In this document: positions 26,788 to 36,071 of the stretch, in pieces | Numbering within the stretch: the first letter of the stretch is position 1 | Layout of the letters: each line of letters begins with the position of its first letter | Source: Paraburkholderia sp. BL10I2N1 | GTDB taxonomy: Bacteria > Pseudomonadota > Gammaproteobacteria > Burkholderiales > Burkholderiaceae | DNA: 64,000 bases | Reading direction: 5' to 3' | Assembly: GCF_004361815.1 (NCBI RefSeq) | Contig: NZ_SNWA01000002.1 | Coordinates: 2,232,001-2,296,000, forward strand | Made by a program: the position numbers and the translations under genes | Notes under the pieces: model-generated | Database searches by the model: none | Seen by the model: the letters and a program-made list of their open reading frames with translations, nothing else | What the model was told of the DNA's origin: nothing

Positions 26788-27773
26788 TCTCGACCTTGCG
26801 AGATCGGGTGTGCATGACAGCAGCGATGCTGGTGCTCGAACCGATCTTCGAAGCGGACCTTCCACCAGAGCAGTACGCCTACCGGCCGGGCCGCAACGCC
26901 CAGCAAGCGGTGATCGAGGTGGAAGAGCGGCTGCATAGAGGGCAAACGGACGTCGTGGACGCCGACCTCGCGGACTACTTCGGAAGTATTCCCCACGCCG
27001 AGTTGATGTTGTCGCTCGCGCGGCGCATCGTGGATCGGCACGTGCTGCATCTGATCCGGATGTGGCTGGAATGCTCCGTTGAAGAAACCGACAAACGTGG
27101 TCGGAAGACACGTACAACGGAGGCCAAGGACAGCAGGCGCGGCATTCCGCAAGGCTCACCCGTTTCACCACTGTTGGCGAATATTTATATGCGCCGATTT
27201 GTGTTGGCATGGAAGAAGCTCGGACTTCAGCGCAGTCTTGGCAGTCGAATCGTGACCTACGCGGACGATCTTGTGATCCTGTGCAAGCGAGGCAAGGCCG
27301 AAGAGGCCTTACTGCAACTGCGCGCGATCATGGGCAAGCTGAAGCTGACGGTCAACGAGGAGAAGACACAAATCTGCAAGGTTCCGGAAGGGGAATTCGA
27401 CTTCCTGGGTTACACGTTTGGGCGGATGTACTCAGCAACGACTGGCCAAGCCCGTATGGGCATGCGTCCGTCGAAGAAGAGTATCCGACGCATGGTTGAG
27501 AAAGTCCATGCGCTAACCGCTGCTTCGATGACGTGGCTCGATACCACGGAGTTGGTGGGCAAGTTGAATCGCACGCTACGCGGCTGGGCGAACTACTTCA
27601 AGGTAGGTACGGTCAGTCGTGCGTATCGGGCACTCGACAGCTACACCAGCACGCGGTTGCGTCGGTGGTTACGTACCAAGCACAAGGTAAGACGTCGCAG
27701 GGGCGGGAGCTATCCACCCTCGCACCTCTACGGGCACTTTGGTCTCGTTCGTCTACAAGGACCTTGGCAGTGA
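26788..27773 (+). pseudogene. Group II intron 1 reverse transcriptase/maturase, 3' part
   Basis: The frame resumes as [20 protein letters not shown]. It carries the RT catalytic region ([19 protein letters not shown], then [15 protein letters not shown] with the YADD active site). After that comes the maturase X domain ([20 protein letters not shown]) and a basic C-terminus. No HNH endonuclease is visible. Combined with the 5' part the protein would be about 460 residues, normal for this class. In its present form the enzyme cannot be translated as one protein. Confidence 0.88.
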
Positions 27774-27807
27774 CTCGCCGTGTACGAAGGCGTGATGTCT
27801 TGTCCGA

Positions 27808-27839
27808 GAGCCGGATGCGGGAGATCTGCATGTCCGGTT
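27808..27839 (+). ncRNA. Group II intron 1 domain V
   Basis: GAGCCGGATGCGGGAG-ATCTGCATGTCCGGTT folds into the canonical domain V hairpin: a GAGC start with the catalytic AGC, a GGAG-type loop and a two-base bulge on the 3' side. The usual final C is replaced by the first base of intron 2. Domain VI of this intron is not seen directly after it. Confidence 0.8.
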
Positions 27840-28354
27840 GTGCGTCCAGCGAAGGCTGGCGTGTTCAGCAGGAGTCAGTCCTGCCGGGGTAGAAGTCAGA
27901 GGCCCCGTAGCTTGGATAGCAGGGTGGCGGGAAACCAAGACTCTGAAGCCTATCGACAGGCATTTCCTAGGGGAATGCGCGAGTCATCGGGCCGTAACAA
28001 AAGTGAACGTAGATGTGGCCTCGAAAATGAAAAGCTCCGAGGGCCGAGCCCGCAACCGTGAGGGTGAAGGCAGCATGGGTAGCCGAAATCTGACCGATAC
28101 GGCTATTCCACTTCGGCGGGGTGGAAGCGACGGCACGATGACAAGGACATGCTGAGCAACTGGAGAAACCCTCCTCGCCCCGGCGCGAAATCGCGGGAGC
28201 AAGGTAGGTCCTATAACCGGCGAACCCGGGAAGTGGACCGAAGGCGAGAGGGTGGCGGATGGGTCCGTAGTAGCGGTGAAGCCGGGTAACGCTGGCGGAG
28301 CGAAGGGGCCCTGCTGTTTGTAACTTCCTCGACAACACGGGAGGCAAGGACGAG

Positions 28355-29659
28355 ATGACAAAGGCGTCCAGCAGTTTGCAGGACCTGAGGCGGGGAATAT
28401 ACGTCAAGGCGAAGGCTGAACCGTCCTGGCGTTTCTGGGGTTTGTACGTCCATGTCTGCAAGATGGACACGCTGCGCGAAGCGTATGCGCTGGCCAGAAG
28501 GAACAACGGCGCTCCGGGTATCGACGGAGTGACGTTTGAGGTCATCGAGGCGCAAGGCGTGGAGGCGTTCCTCGAGCGGATACGGGACGAACTGATCGGG
28601 CGTGCCTACGTACCGCTACGATCGCGGCGGCAGGAAATCCCGAAGGACGGGGGCAAGGTCCGTGTCCTTTCGATTCCGGCAATCCGTGACCGGGTGGTCC
28701 AGGGTGCGCTCAAGCTCATATTGGAGCCGATCTTCGAGGCAGACTTCCAACCGGGGTCGTATGGTTATCGTCCGAAGCGTACCGCGCATGAAGCGGTGCA
28801 TCGGGTGGCGACGGCGATTGTTCAGTGCAAGACCCGCGTCATAGACCTTGATTTGCGCGCCTACTTTGACACAGTTCGGCATCATCTACTGCTTGAAAAA
28901 GTGGCGCGTCGGATCAAGGACGACGACGTAATGCATCTGCTGAAGCTGATGCTGACGGCGTCGGGCAAACAAGGCGTTCCGCAAGGCGGGGTGATTTCAC
29001 CGTTGCTCAGTAACATCTATCTCACTGAGGTAGACCGTATGCTGGAGCGGGCGAAAGAAGCCACGCGCAACGGGAAGTACACCTACGTCGAGTATGCCCG
29101 ATTCGCTGACGATCTGGTGGTGCTGATCGATGCCCATCCGCGCCATGCGTGGCTGCTGAGGGCGGTGACCACGCGACTTCGGGAAGAGTTTGCCAAACTG
29201 CAGGTTGAGGTCAATGAAGAGAAGAGCCGCTCCGTTAATCTAGACCGCTCAGAGAGCTTCGGCTTTCTGGGATTCGACTTCCGTCGACTCCGCAGCGTAC
29301 AGAGGCAGGTGTGGCGGGCGCACTATACGCCAAAGCTGAAGAAGCGCACGGCGTTATTGCGTAAGCTCAAAGAGGTGTTTCGGCGATACCAGTCGCAGCC
29401 GGTAGATCGGGTGGTAGAACTGATCAATCCAGTGTTACGCGGTTGGGTGAATTACTTCGCTGTTGGACATTCCAGCGAGTGCTTCAGCTTCATCAAAGAC
29501 TGGGTAGAAAAGAAGATCAGGCGCCACATGGGGCGCTCCCGGAATCGGCGGGGCTTCGGCTGGAAGCGGTGGAGTAGGCGCTGGTTGTATGAGGAACTGA
29601 AGCTGTTCAACGGCTATCGTGTTCGTCGTGCTGCCGCACCGAAAGCGCGCCCAGCATGA
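28355..29659 (+). CDS. ltrA: Group II intron reverse transcriptase/maturase (LtrA-like)
   Basis: This intact 434-residue protein has RT domains 0-7 (RNNGAPGIDGVTF, VRVLSIPAIRDRVVQGAL, GYRPKRTAHEAV, KQGVPQGGVISPLLSNIYL and the active site ARFADDLVVLID). The maturase domain follows (NPVLRGWVNYFAVGHSSECF), with a short basic tail (RHMGRSRNRRGFGWKRW). An AGGCAAGGA stretch precedes the ATG. It should bind its intron RNA, help splicing and prime reverse transcription during homing. No endonuclease domain is present. Confidence 0.95.
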   Translation: MTKASSSLQDLRRGIYVKAKAEPSWRFWGLYVHVCKMDTLREAYALARRNNGAPGIDGVTFEVIEAQGVEAFLERIRDELIGRAYVPLRSRRQEIPKDGGKVRVLSIPAIRDRVVQGALKLILEPIFEADFQPGSYGYRPKRTAHEAVHRVATAIVQCKTRVIDLDLRAYFDTVRHHLLLEKVARRIKDDDVMHLLKLMLTASGKQGVPQGGVISPLLSNIYLTEVDRMLERAKEATRNGKYTYVEYARFADDLVVLIDAHPRHAWLLRAVTTRLREEFAKLQVEVNEEKSRSVNLDRSESFGFLGFDFRRLRSVQRQVWRAHYTPKLKKRTALLRKLKEVFRRYQSQPVDRVVELINPVLRGWVNYFAVGHSSECFSFIKDWVEKKIRRHMGRSRNRRGFGWKRWSRRWLYEELKLFNGYRVRRAAAPKARPA

Positions 29660-29694
29660 TAGGTCCCATAAATCTTGACATGAAGCAAACAGGA

Positions 29695-29727
29695 GAGCGT
29701 AGTGCCGGAAATCGGCCCGCTGCGTTC
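29695..29727 (+). ncRNA. Group II intron 2 domain V
   Basis: The segment starts GAGCGTAGTGCCG and ends CCCGCTGCGTTC. It pairs as a 7-bp stem (CGTAGTG with CGCTGCG), a two-base CC bulge, a 3-bp stem (CCG/CGG) and a GAAAT loop. This is the domain V architecture, with the expected flanking GAG and TTC. Confidence 0.75.
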
Positions 29728-29925
29728 GACGTGGCGGGAGCTGGAAACGTGACCATGGTTGCCGGATTGCGGGCCATCGCGAAAGCGGTGGAATCACCAC
29801 CGGCGCCTATCGGTGCGCGCGCCAGTTCTCGACCCTACCGCTGAGCGGGTTGTGGAAACGGGGTTAAGGCAAGGATATTCGGGCACCGCCAGACGAAAGG
29901 GGCGGAAACAGACAAACCGAACCTA

Positions 29926-30258
29926 ATGCTACCGCGCCACAACTCGACTCTACCGGTCCCTGCCTCATGCAATCGGCATGCGCACCATGAAGCATCGGAA
30001 GGCTGCGATCGGCAGAACGCGACCCGTTACGGACTGCCAAACGAATCCGTCGACCGTCTGCAGCTGCACCGAAGGCGGACGGTTACTGGCCACGACCTTC
30101 GGGCAACCGCCTTGACGCATCTTCTAGCCGGATGGACCGACGATTTCGTGTCAATGCGATTGGCGCACTTGGGTAAGAACCTGCGGTTCGCTAAACCTTC
30201 ATTGCAGAGGACTCTCAGCTCCTACTCCTTGTCGGTCTCCCAGCGCGCGCAGTCTTGA
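29926..30258 (+). pseudogene. Possible tyrosine-recombinase C-terminal remnant
   Basis: This 110-residue frame contains TGHDLRATALTHLLAGW, which resembles the HxLR box of phage-type integrases. The following MRLAHLGK could be a degraded LGH motif. The first 45 residues are not protein-like and no active-site Tyr is convincing. It could be the stump of an integrase beside the copper island, but the evidence is weak. Confidence 0.25.
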
Positions 30259-30492
30259 CGCCAACTCGCCGGTTGTGAGAGATCCTCGGAAAAGATCCGG
30301 CTCGCATAACTCGTGAAAGTTTGCTTACCGTGGTCTGCGCCGACCGTCGATGGTCCAGATCCGACAATTTGATTTTGGGTATTTCCTTTGGTGTTAGCAT
30401 TCGTCGGATGCAGCCCCGTTTCCCGGCGGCTGTCATTCTGCGGACTTCCGGAAGTGTCATCGTCCGGTAATTTTCGTTGAGAGGGATTTCAC

Positions 30493-30930
30493 ATGGACAG
30501 ACGTGAAGCACTAGTCGGTACCGGAATGCTTGCCTTTGCCGCGTTGGCAGCTGCAGAGCGGGCCTCAGCCCAGGAGAGCCCACACATGCATCATGCTGGA
30601 CACTATAAGGCGCTGGCTGATGCGGCGGGGGCGTGCGTGTCGAAGGGGCAAGTCTGTGTGACCCATTGCCTCGACCTTCTGGCAACCGGCGACAAGGAAA
30701 TGGCCGCGTGCTCCCAGAGCGTCGTGCAAATGCTTGCCCTTGTCACTGCGGTACAAGCGCTCGCCAACCAGGACTCCCGCTACCTTCCGGGTCTCGCCAA
30801 GGTCGCGTTGGACGCGTGCAACGATTGCGCGGAGGAATGCAAGAAACACGCTGACAAGCATGAGGTCTGCAAGGCGTGCATGGAGTCGTGTCGCACCACT
30901 GCCAAGGAGTGTCGGGCGGTGGCGATCTGA
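30493..30930 (+). CDS. csp1: Csp1-like four-helix-bundle copper storage protein
   Basis: This 145-residue protein has an N-terminal export signal of Tat type (MDRREALVG then a hydrophobic stretch to ASAQ), so it should be exported folded. The mature part has a HMHH motif and 11 Cys (48, 55, 59, 73, 109, 112, 116, 126, 129, 133, 140) in CxxxC/CxxC spacings along helices. This is the pattern of Csp proteins, which bind many Cu(I) ions inside a four-helix bundle. GAGAGG precedes the ATG. It opens the copper island. Confidence 0.9.
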   Translation: MDRREALVGTGMLAFAALAAAERASAQESPHMHHAGHYKALADAAGACVSKGQVCVTHCLDLLATGDKEMAACSQSVVQMLALVTAVQALANQDSRYLPGLAKVALDACNDCAEECKKHADKHEVCKACMESCRTTAKECRAVAI

Positions 30931-31106
30931 CGTTGGGAAGAGTCTGCTGCGTGATCCGGCCGCAGCACCGCTTCCCTGGGGGCAGCGATCGCGGCCGGGC
31001 AGTGGCCCAACCTGATCCTCGTTACTGGTTTCCGCCCTCGGAAATTCTGAACGAACTGTCATAGATCGTTCGCATACTATTTTTTTTGACGTCTCGCCGG
31101 TCCGCC

Positions 31107-31490
31107 ATGCTCAGCCGCCACCATCAGAAGATCGGGGCTTTGCTCGGGATGCTTGCGATCCTGCTGAGCGTGATCGCGCCGACCATATCTCAGGCGTTAC
31201 GCAGCGAGTACACCGATGTCGCACATCACTCGCATCACGCGGCCGGCATTGCCCATGTAGCCCCCGCTGGGTCTGCCGCGCACCATCATGGTTCCGATTC
31301 GTCGTTGTTTTGCGACGCGTGTCCTTATTGCGGATTGATCGCGCACACGCCGGTCCTGACGGGCGCGGTCGCGCCTTTCGGCGTCAGCCCGCAACCACCA
31401 TGGTTCCCCCCGACGGCCCTCGTCGCCGCGTTCCGCCCCTACACGGTGGGGACGCGGGCTCAGCCGCGCGCTCCCCCTGTCCTGTCCTGA
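31107..31490 (+). CDS. DUF2946 family protein
   Basis: This protein of about 127 residues is read from ATG 31107; a TTG at 31086 is an alternative. It has an N-terminal membrane segment (IGALLGMLAILLSVIAP), a His-rich stretch (HHSHHAAG and AHHHG) and the conserved CDACPYCG motif of DUF2946, followed by a Pro-rich tail. DUF2946 genes often accompany copper or TonB genes. A role in periplasmic copper handling fits the neighbours, but no function is established. Confidence 0.7.
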   Translation: MLSRHHQKIGALLGMLAILLSVIAPTISQALRSEYTDVAHHSHHAAGIAHVAPAGSAAHHHGSDSSLFCDACPYCGLIAHTPVLTGAVAPFGVSPQPPWFPPTALVAAFRPYTVGTRAQPRAPPVLS

Positions 31491-31588
31491 TCTTCGTTGT
31501 CGATTTCTCGCGATGTCGGTGGACGACGACGCCGTGCTGCCGCGCGTGTGCCGCGGCGATATGACAATAATTTGACCAGGAATTCAAC

Positions 31589-32497
31589 ATGCGAACCACT
31601 CTCAAACGGGGCGCGGTAGCGTTATGCGCGATCGTGCCGGGCCTTTTGTCATCCAATGCATCGGCTCACGCGGTGGCCGGTAACCGCGTTTTTCCGGCGA
31701 CGATGGCAGTCGACGACCCCGGCGTTGGAGACGAAATCAATCTGGAATTCGGCCATGTCAAATCCGACACAGACGACGGCGACAGCCAGAACACCAATAC
31801 CACGACGCTCGAATGGGACAAGCTGATCACTCCGAGCTTCGCCCTGATGGCGACGGGGACCTACGTGAACGTGAACGCACCGAATGGCGGCTCCGCCCGC
31901 GGTTTCGACAATGTCGCGGTCGGTGCCAAATATCGCTTCTACGTCAATGAAGCGCATGAGTTCATGGCATCGGCCGGCGTGATCGCCGAGCTGGGTGACA
32001 CCGGCTCGAAGGCGATCGCCAATCCGCACTCGGCGATCACGCCAACGCTCTATCTCGGCAAGGGATTCGGCGATCTGCCGGACGGCCTGAAATATTTGAG
32101 ACCGTTTGCGATCACCGGCACCATCGGCCCGCGCGTGACGATGAACAGCTCCGATCCTAATTCCCTGAATTGGGGCGTAACGTTGCAATACAGCCTGCCT
32201 TATCTGCAGAATTTCGTGCAGGACGTGGGGCTCAGAGCGCCCTTCAGTAACCTGATCCCGCTCGTCGAATTCCCGATGAGTACCTGTACCGGTGGTCCCT
32301 GTTCGGGGCATACGACCGGAAGCATCAATCCCGGCCTGATCTGGCTCAATCGCTGGGGGCAGCTCGGCGCCGAGGCGGTGATTCCGGTCAATCATGCAAG
32401 CGGCAAGGGTGTGGGCGTCCTGTTGCAGGCGCATCTTTACCTGGATGACGTGTTGCCCAACTCCGTTGGTAAACCACTTTTCGGTAAAGGAGACTAG
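31589..32497 (+). CDS. Putative outer-membrane beta-barrel protein of the copC operon
   Basis: This 302-residue protein has a Sec signal (residues 1-26, ending NASA). Alternating hydrophobic/polar strands and aromatic girdles follow, typical of a small barrel (FALMATGTYVNVN, VGAKYRFYVN, PTLYLGKGFG, WGVTLQYSLPYLQ, LLQAHLYLDDVLP). It contains a short Cys pair CTGGPC. It is the first gene of the copC-copD operon, with two bases between its stop and copC. It may be a channel or copper-related receptor; the exact family is not certain. Confidence 0.7.
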   Translation: MRTTLKRGAVALCAIVPGLLSSNASAHAVAGNRVFPATMAVDDPGVGDEINLEFGHVKSDTDDGDSQNTNTTTLEWDKLITPSFALMATGTYVNVNAPNGGSARGFDNVAVGAKYRFYVNEAHEFMASAGVIAELGDTGSKAIANPHSAITPTLYLGKGFGDLPDGLKYLRPFAITGTIGPRVTMNSSDPNSLNWGVTLQYSLPYLQNFVQDVGLRAPFSNLIPLVEFPMSTCTGGPCSGHTTGSINPGLIWLNRWGQLGAEAVIPVNHASGKGVGVLLQAHLYLDDVLPNSVGKPLFGKGD

Positions 32498-32499
32498 AA

Positions 32500-32874
32500 A
32501 TGCATTTACCTGTCAGCCTTCGTCGCGGTTGGGGCACAGTGGTCATCTCGACCGGCATCCTGATCCCGTCCGCCGCGTTTGCCCATGTCTTCCCGCAAAC
32601 ACAATCACCGTCGGCAGGCGCCGAAGTGTCCGCGCCGGAAAACGTGACGGTCGTGTTTGATGGTCCGCTCGAACCCGCATTCAGCTCACTCACCGTAAGC
32701 AATTCGACGGGTAAGCAGGTGAATACAGTGAAGGCGCAAGTTGATCCGAACGGCAAGAAGTCAATCCATGTCGCGTTGCCCCCGTTGCCGCCTGACAGGT
32801 ACACCGTGCATTGGGTCGCCGTCGCCTCCGACGGGCACCGTACGCATGGCAACTATTCGTTCAGGGTGAAGTAG
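32500..32874 (+). CDS. copC: Periplasmic copper resistance protein CopC
   Basis: This 124-residue protein has a signal peptide ending at AFA, so that His29 becomes the mature N-terminus, as needed for the Cu(II) brace in CopC. The cupredoxin-like fold shows PAPLEPAF-like GPLEPAFSSLTV and the C-terminal copper ligands D111, H113 and H116 in ASDGHRTHGNYSF. No Met-rich Cu(I) loop is seen, so this is the single-site Cu(II) type. It overlaps copD by one base. Confidence 0.92.
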   Translation: MHLPVSLRRGWGTVVISTGILIPSAAFAHVFPQTQSPSAGAEVSAPENVTVVFDGPLEPAFSSLTVSNSTGKQVNTVKAQVDPNGKKSIHVALPPLPPDRYTVHWVAVASDGHRTHGNYSFRVK

Positions 32875-33785
32875 TGGACCCTGTGACGATATCCGGTTCG
32901 ATCATCGTGGCCGCCGTCGCCAATGTGCTGTTCGCGTGTGCGGTGGGCGCCTGTCTGGCGGCGCTGATGTTGGACAATGCGTCGCCGCGCATGCGGTACC
33001 GGTTGCGATGGATCGTCGCCGTTTGCGTCGTCACGTTGATCGTTGCAGATACCGTCAATCTGCTATTTGAGGCCGCACTGATGAGCGGGTCAGCGCCGGG
33101 TGCCGATCTTTTGGTGCTAATCCCGGTGCTGACCCAATCGCATTTCGGCACAGCGTGGTCCACGGGGTTTGTCGCCCTGATCGTCTGGACCGGCTTGCTG
33201 GTCGGGTCACGAGGAGTCGGGCGGCCCGCTCAGACGAGCGTCGCGCTGTTCGCCGCAGCCGTCTTTGCATTCAGCAGAGCGGCATCCAGTCATGCGGCCG
33301 ACGCCGGCGACTTTTCGCTGCCTGAGTGGATTCACTGGGTGCATCTTTGCGCGACTGCTGCGTGGGCCGGGCTCGTGATCGCAAGCGGACTCTCCGTGTT
33401 GCCCATGCTGCGCGCCGACGCGCCCGCCGACGATCTCGCACGCTTTGTCGGGCGCCTGTCCGGCGCGGCAATCGTTGCCCTGTCGGCTGTCCTCGTGAGC
33501 GGCATTTACAACGCCGATCGCGGACTGGGTGGCTCGCTCGTGCCGCTCACACATAGCGACTGGGGGCTCATCCTTGACGCTAAACTCGCGCTTGTCAGTG
33601 CAGCGGTCGTATTGGGTGGGGTCAACCGGCAGGTTTACCTACCACGCATACGGCGGGGTGCATCGCAACGTGCTGCGGCCTCGTTCCTGACGATTTTAAG
33701 AGCCGAGGCAGTTGCCATGATCGGCATCCTGTCTGCCGCCGCCGTACTCGCCCACACGGTACCAGGCGCGCACCTGGGCACCTGA
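32874..33785 (+). CDS. copD: Copper resistance/uptake membrane protein CopD
   Basis: The start is the GTG at 32874 that shares a base with the copC stop (TAGTG). The 303-residue product has about eight membrane segments. Its CopD core includes FAFSRAASSHA, WIHWVHLCATAAWAGLVIA and the His-containing SDWGLILDAKLAL. It is thought to move copper across the inner membrane with CopC as donor. The coding end lies next to a truncated DoxX gene on the other strand. Confidence 0.88.
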   Translation: MDPVTISGSIIVAAVANVLFACAVGACLAALMLDNASPRMRYRLRWIVAVCVVTLIVADTVNLLFEAALMSGSAPGADLLVLIPVLTQSHFGTAWSTGFVALIVWTGLLVGSRGVGRPAQTSVALFAAAVFAFSRAASSHAADAGDFSLPEWIHWVHLCATAAWAGLVIASGLSVLPMLRADAPADDLARFVGRLSGAAIVALSAVLVSGIYNADRGLGGSLVPLTHSDWGLILDAKLALVSAAVVLGGVNRQVYLPRIRRGASQRAAASFLTILRAEAVAMIGILSAAAVLAHTVPGAHLGT

Positions 33786-33807
33786 TCGCGGGCGAAAAAC
33801 GTTTGAA

Positions 33808-33897
33808 AAACTGCAAGCCGGCGTACCAGCGGATCGCGAAATTCAGCAGCGCGCCCGCGTGACGCACGCGCGCGCCGGCGCGGGTCGCGGTGTTCAA
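33808..33897 (-). pseudogene. Truncated DoxX family gene (3' end of the bufferin operon)
   Basis: A TTG start 12 bases after the bufC stop, with AGAGGA upstream, encodes TRAGARVRHAGALLNFAIRW and then YAGLQFFK. This is the first membrane helix of a DoxX-type protein. After FFK the sequence is no longer DoxX-like and runs into the copD end region. Only about 30 of some 140 residues remain. DoxX genes commonly close buf operons. Confidence 0.6.
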
Positions 33898-33909
33898 CTC
33901 AGGTTCCTC

Positions 33910-34686
33910 TTATCGTGTGAAGGCGCCGATTACCGCGCCGCTCGTGATCCAGTGATGCCATTGACTGACGAAGTCGAACGCCGGGTCGACCGCGAACGCC
34001 GCGTCGAGTGCATGATTCAGCGTATCGCCGCGTTGCAGCGCGACGAAGGCCGCGTGCGCCGCCGCGGATTGCTGCAGCACGTGCGCGCGCCAGCGCGGCC
34101 GTACGACCAGGGCGCAACACGGTGCGTCGATGCGTTCGGGGAACGTGCGGCCTGGCTGATGCGCATGCCAGATCTGCGCCACCGCATAAGGCGACGCAAG
34201 GGCGGCGCAGGCCGGATGCACGTCGATGCGCGCATCGAGCAGCTTGTCCTCGCCGAACGCGAACCATTGCTCCTGCGTGAACGGCGCTGCATCAGCGGCG
34301 AAATGCGCGCGATGCAGCGCCCATTCGAGCCGCGCGAGATCGCCGAAATAGCGAAAGCGTGTGTCAGCCTCGTAGTGTTCGATGAACTCCGGCAGCCTGC
34401 CGCCAAAACGGTTCAGGTCGCCGCTTTGCGATGGATTCGCGCGGTCGTAGGCGCGCGCCAGCGCATCGAAGTAGCCGTCGCCGACGAGCGCGAGCAGCAC
34501 CGGATACGCATTCGCCAGCGCACCACGCGTATGTGCCCGCAAGGTGCCGCGATACAGCGTTATGCGGTGCGCCTGGGCCGCTGGCGTGGCGGATGTCGCA
34601 ACGACATCGCTCAACGCGGGTTCGTGCGCCGCATCGAGCAGCGCATCGCCGAAGCGCTGCTGTGCCAGTTCAAGCGGCTGCGGCAT
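33910..34686 (-). CDS. bufC: BufC-like DUF2063 protein, partner of the MNIO enzyme
   Basis: The start is the ATG at 34686 ([17 protein letters not shown]), overlapping the upstream DUF692 gene by 17 bases. The 258-residue product begins with the DUF2063 RiPP-recognition-like domain ([19 protein letters not shown], then [17 protein letters not shown]). It goes on with [20 protein letters not shown]. BufC proteins bind the peptide substrate and present it to BufB. Confidence 0.85.
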   Translation of the reverse strand: MPQPLELAQQRFGDALLDAAHEPALSDVVATSATPAAQAHRITLYRGTLRAHTRGALANAYPVLLALVGDGYFDALARAYDRANPSQSGDLNRFGGRLPEFIEHYEADTRFRYFGDLARLEWALHRAHFAADAAPFTQEQWFAFGEDKLLDARIDVHPACAALASPYAVAQIWHAHQPGRTFPERIDAPCCALVVRPRWRAHVLQQSAAAHAAFVALQRGDTLNHALDAAFAVDPAFDFVSQWHHWITSGAVIGAFTR

Positions 34687-35569
34687 CGCTGGCTTTGTTC
34701 GTCGTCGCCACACGCGCGAGCGTCTCGCGTGCGAGCCGCGCTTCATCGAGCAGCACGGGCAGCGCCGGCACGGCGGTGTCCCATTCGATCAGCGTCGGGA
34801 TCGCGCCGAAGCGGCGCAGCGCACGCTCGTAGAGCACCCAGACCTCGGGGGCGACGCGCGAACCGTGATCGTCTATCACCACGTGCTCGGTCACCCGATG
34901 CCCAGCGAGATGGATTTCGCCGACGAACTCGCGCGGCATGGCGTCGATTGCGGCGAGTGCATGTTCGCCGTGGTTGCATGGATTCACATACAGGTTGTTC
35001 ACATCGAGCAGCACGCCACAGCCGCTGCGTCGCGCCAGTTCAATGAGGAAGGCGCTCTCGCTGTACTGGTCGTCGCGAAAACGCAAATACGTCGACACGT
35101 TTTCGACCAGGATCGGCCGGCGCAATGCGTCCTGCACCTGCGCGACGCGCCCGCACAGGAGCGCGAGGGCGTCATGCGTCAGCGGCATCGGCAACAGGTC
35201 GTTGAAGTAGCGCGATGGCACTGCACCCCAGCACAAGTGTTCCGATACCGCGGCCGGCTCAATGCGCTCGACAAGGCGCCGCAGCTTCGACAGATGCAGC
35301 GCGTCGAGCGGCCGCGACGAGCCCAGCCCGAGCCCGACACCATGCAGGCTGACCGGCAGGTCGCGCCGGACAGTGTCGAGCACATGCAGGTCGAGGCCAC
35401 CATCGCCGAAGTAGTTCTCGCTATGCACTTCGATCCAGTCGACCGGCGGCACGCTGCGCAGGAAATCGTCGTAGTGCGCGTGGCGCAATCCGATGCCCAC
35501 GCCGCGCGGGAGTGACGCGAGAGCCTGCCCACCGGAGGGCCGGGCGGCAGGACAAGGATCGAGGCTCAT
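34670..35569 (-). CDS. bufB: BufB-like MNIO enzyme (DUF692)
   Basis: This 299-residue TIM-barrel multinuclear non-haem iron oxidative enzyme contains [64 protein letters not shown] and GEIHLAGH, which hold the iron-ligand His/Asp/Asn/Glu residues. In bufferin systems it converts Cys residues of BufA into thiooxazole-type copper ligands. It begins seven bases after bufA and overlaps bufC. Confidence 0.9.
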   Translation of the reverse strand: MSLDPCPAARPSGGQALASLPRGVGIGLRHAHYDDFLRSVPPVDWIEVHSENYFGDGGLDLHVLDTVRRDLPVSLHGVGLGLGSSRPLDALHLSKLRRLVERIEPAAVSEHLCWGAVPSRYFNDLLPMPLTHDALALLCGRVAQVQDALRRPILVENVSTYLRFRDDQYSESAFLIELARRSGCGVLLDVNNLYVNPCNHGEHALAAIDAMPREFVGEIHLAGHRVTEHVVIDDHGSRVAPEVWVLYERALRRFGAIPTLIEWDTAVPALPVLLDEARLARETLARVATTNKASDAAAA

Positions 35570-35576
35570 GGGATTC

Positions 35577-35831
35577 TTAGGTGCCGACCGTCCCGCCGAG
35601 CTTCAGGCACGTACCCTTCGGCACGATCTTGAAATCGCCTTTGTCATTGTCAACCTTCGCTTCGCTGGCGCAGCCATGCACGCCGGTCTTGCTCCCGCAA
35701 TCGTTCTGACCGGCCTTCGCGATGCCGTAGCACTGCACCATGTCCTCGGCGTGCGCGAGGCTCATTCCTGCGACGCCGAGACCGGCGAGGGCTGCGGCAA
35801 CGAGGGCCTGGCGGGCGAGAGTCGATTTCAT
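35577..35831 (-). CDS. bufA: BufA1-like bufferin precursor (DUF2282)
   Basis: The start is the ATG at 35831 behind AGACCAGGA; the longer upstream frame is not protein-like. The 84-residue product has a signal peptide ending SLAHA (residue 28) and a short mature domain with four Cys: C34 ([10 protein letters not shown]), C45 (NDC), C54 (GVHGCA) and C75 (GTCLKLGG). This is the DUF2282 bufferin pattern. The Cys residues are the targets of BufBC, and the product buffers copper in the periplasm. Confidence 0.9.
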   Translation of the reverse strand: MKSTLARQALVAAALAGLGVAGMSLAHAEDMVQCYGIAKAGQNDCGSKTGVHGCASEAKVDNDKGDFKIVPKGTCLKLGGTVGT

Positions 35832-36071
35832 CCTGGTCTCCTGGATCTGTCCCATTGGACGGGGTGGGATGCGCGCATCCTGCGCGCTATTCGGGGTGCC
35901 GTCAGAAAACGGGCGCATACGTTCGCCAGAAGCCCGGAAAGCCCTGCGGCATAAGGATTCTTTGCACCGCGTCCCCTCCGGAAACAGGTGCGAATCGATA
36001 CCGATGTTAAACCTTTCATTTTGTGGATTGTACAGTGCGGCTATCGTACGATTTCTTCCGTTTCCTGCTGG

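Larger units (their letters stand above)
21283..27839 (+). mobile_element. Group II intron 1, broken up by two insertions
   Basis: The 5' end is GTGCGCC at 21283, followed by domain-I-like sequence, including GGCCGTAAC and GTGAACG, also present in intron 2. The ribozyme 5' part is interrupted at about 21535-23248 by an IS110-type element. The maturase gene is interrupted at 23848-26787 by a serine-recombinase element. Domain V is intact at 27808-27839, and intron 2 begins at the next base. Removing both inserts leaves an intron of about 1.9 kb, a normal size. Confidence 0.75.
27840..29830 (+). mobile_element. Group II intron 2, inserted directly after domain V of intron 1
   Basis: The 5' end is GTGCGTCCAGCGAAGGCTGG at 27840. 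About 515 bases of ribozyme domains I-IV precede the maturase ORF (28355-29659). A domain V lies at 29695-29727 and a domain VI-like hairpin follows. The exact 3' end is uncertain, near 29.8 kb. All parts look intact, so splicing is possible. Confidence 0.75.

Noticed and set aside
26464..27210. Long form of the DUF5372 gene starting at 27210
   Set aside because: Residues before about codon 149 are antisense to the group II maturase. Only the part inside the recombinase element matches the family.
33859..35046. 395-codon plus-strand frame over the bufBC region
   Set aside because: It lies antisense to two well-recognised genes (DUF692, DUF2063). The open frame follows from high GC.
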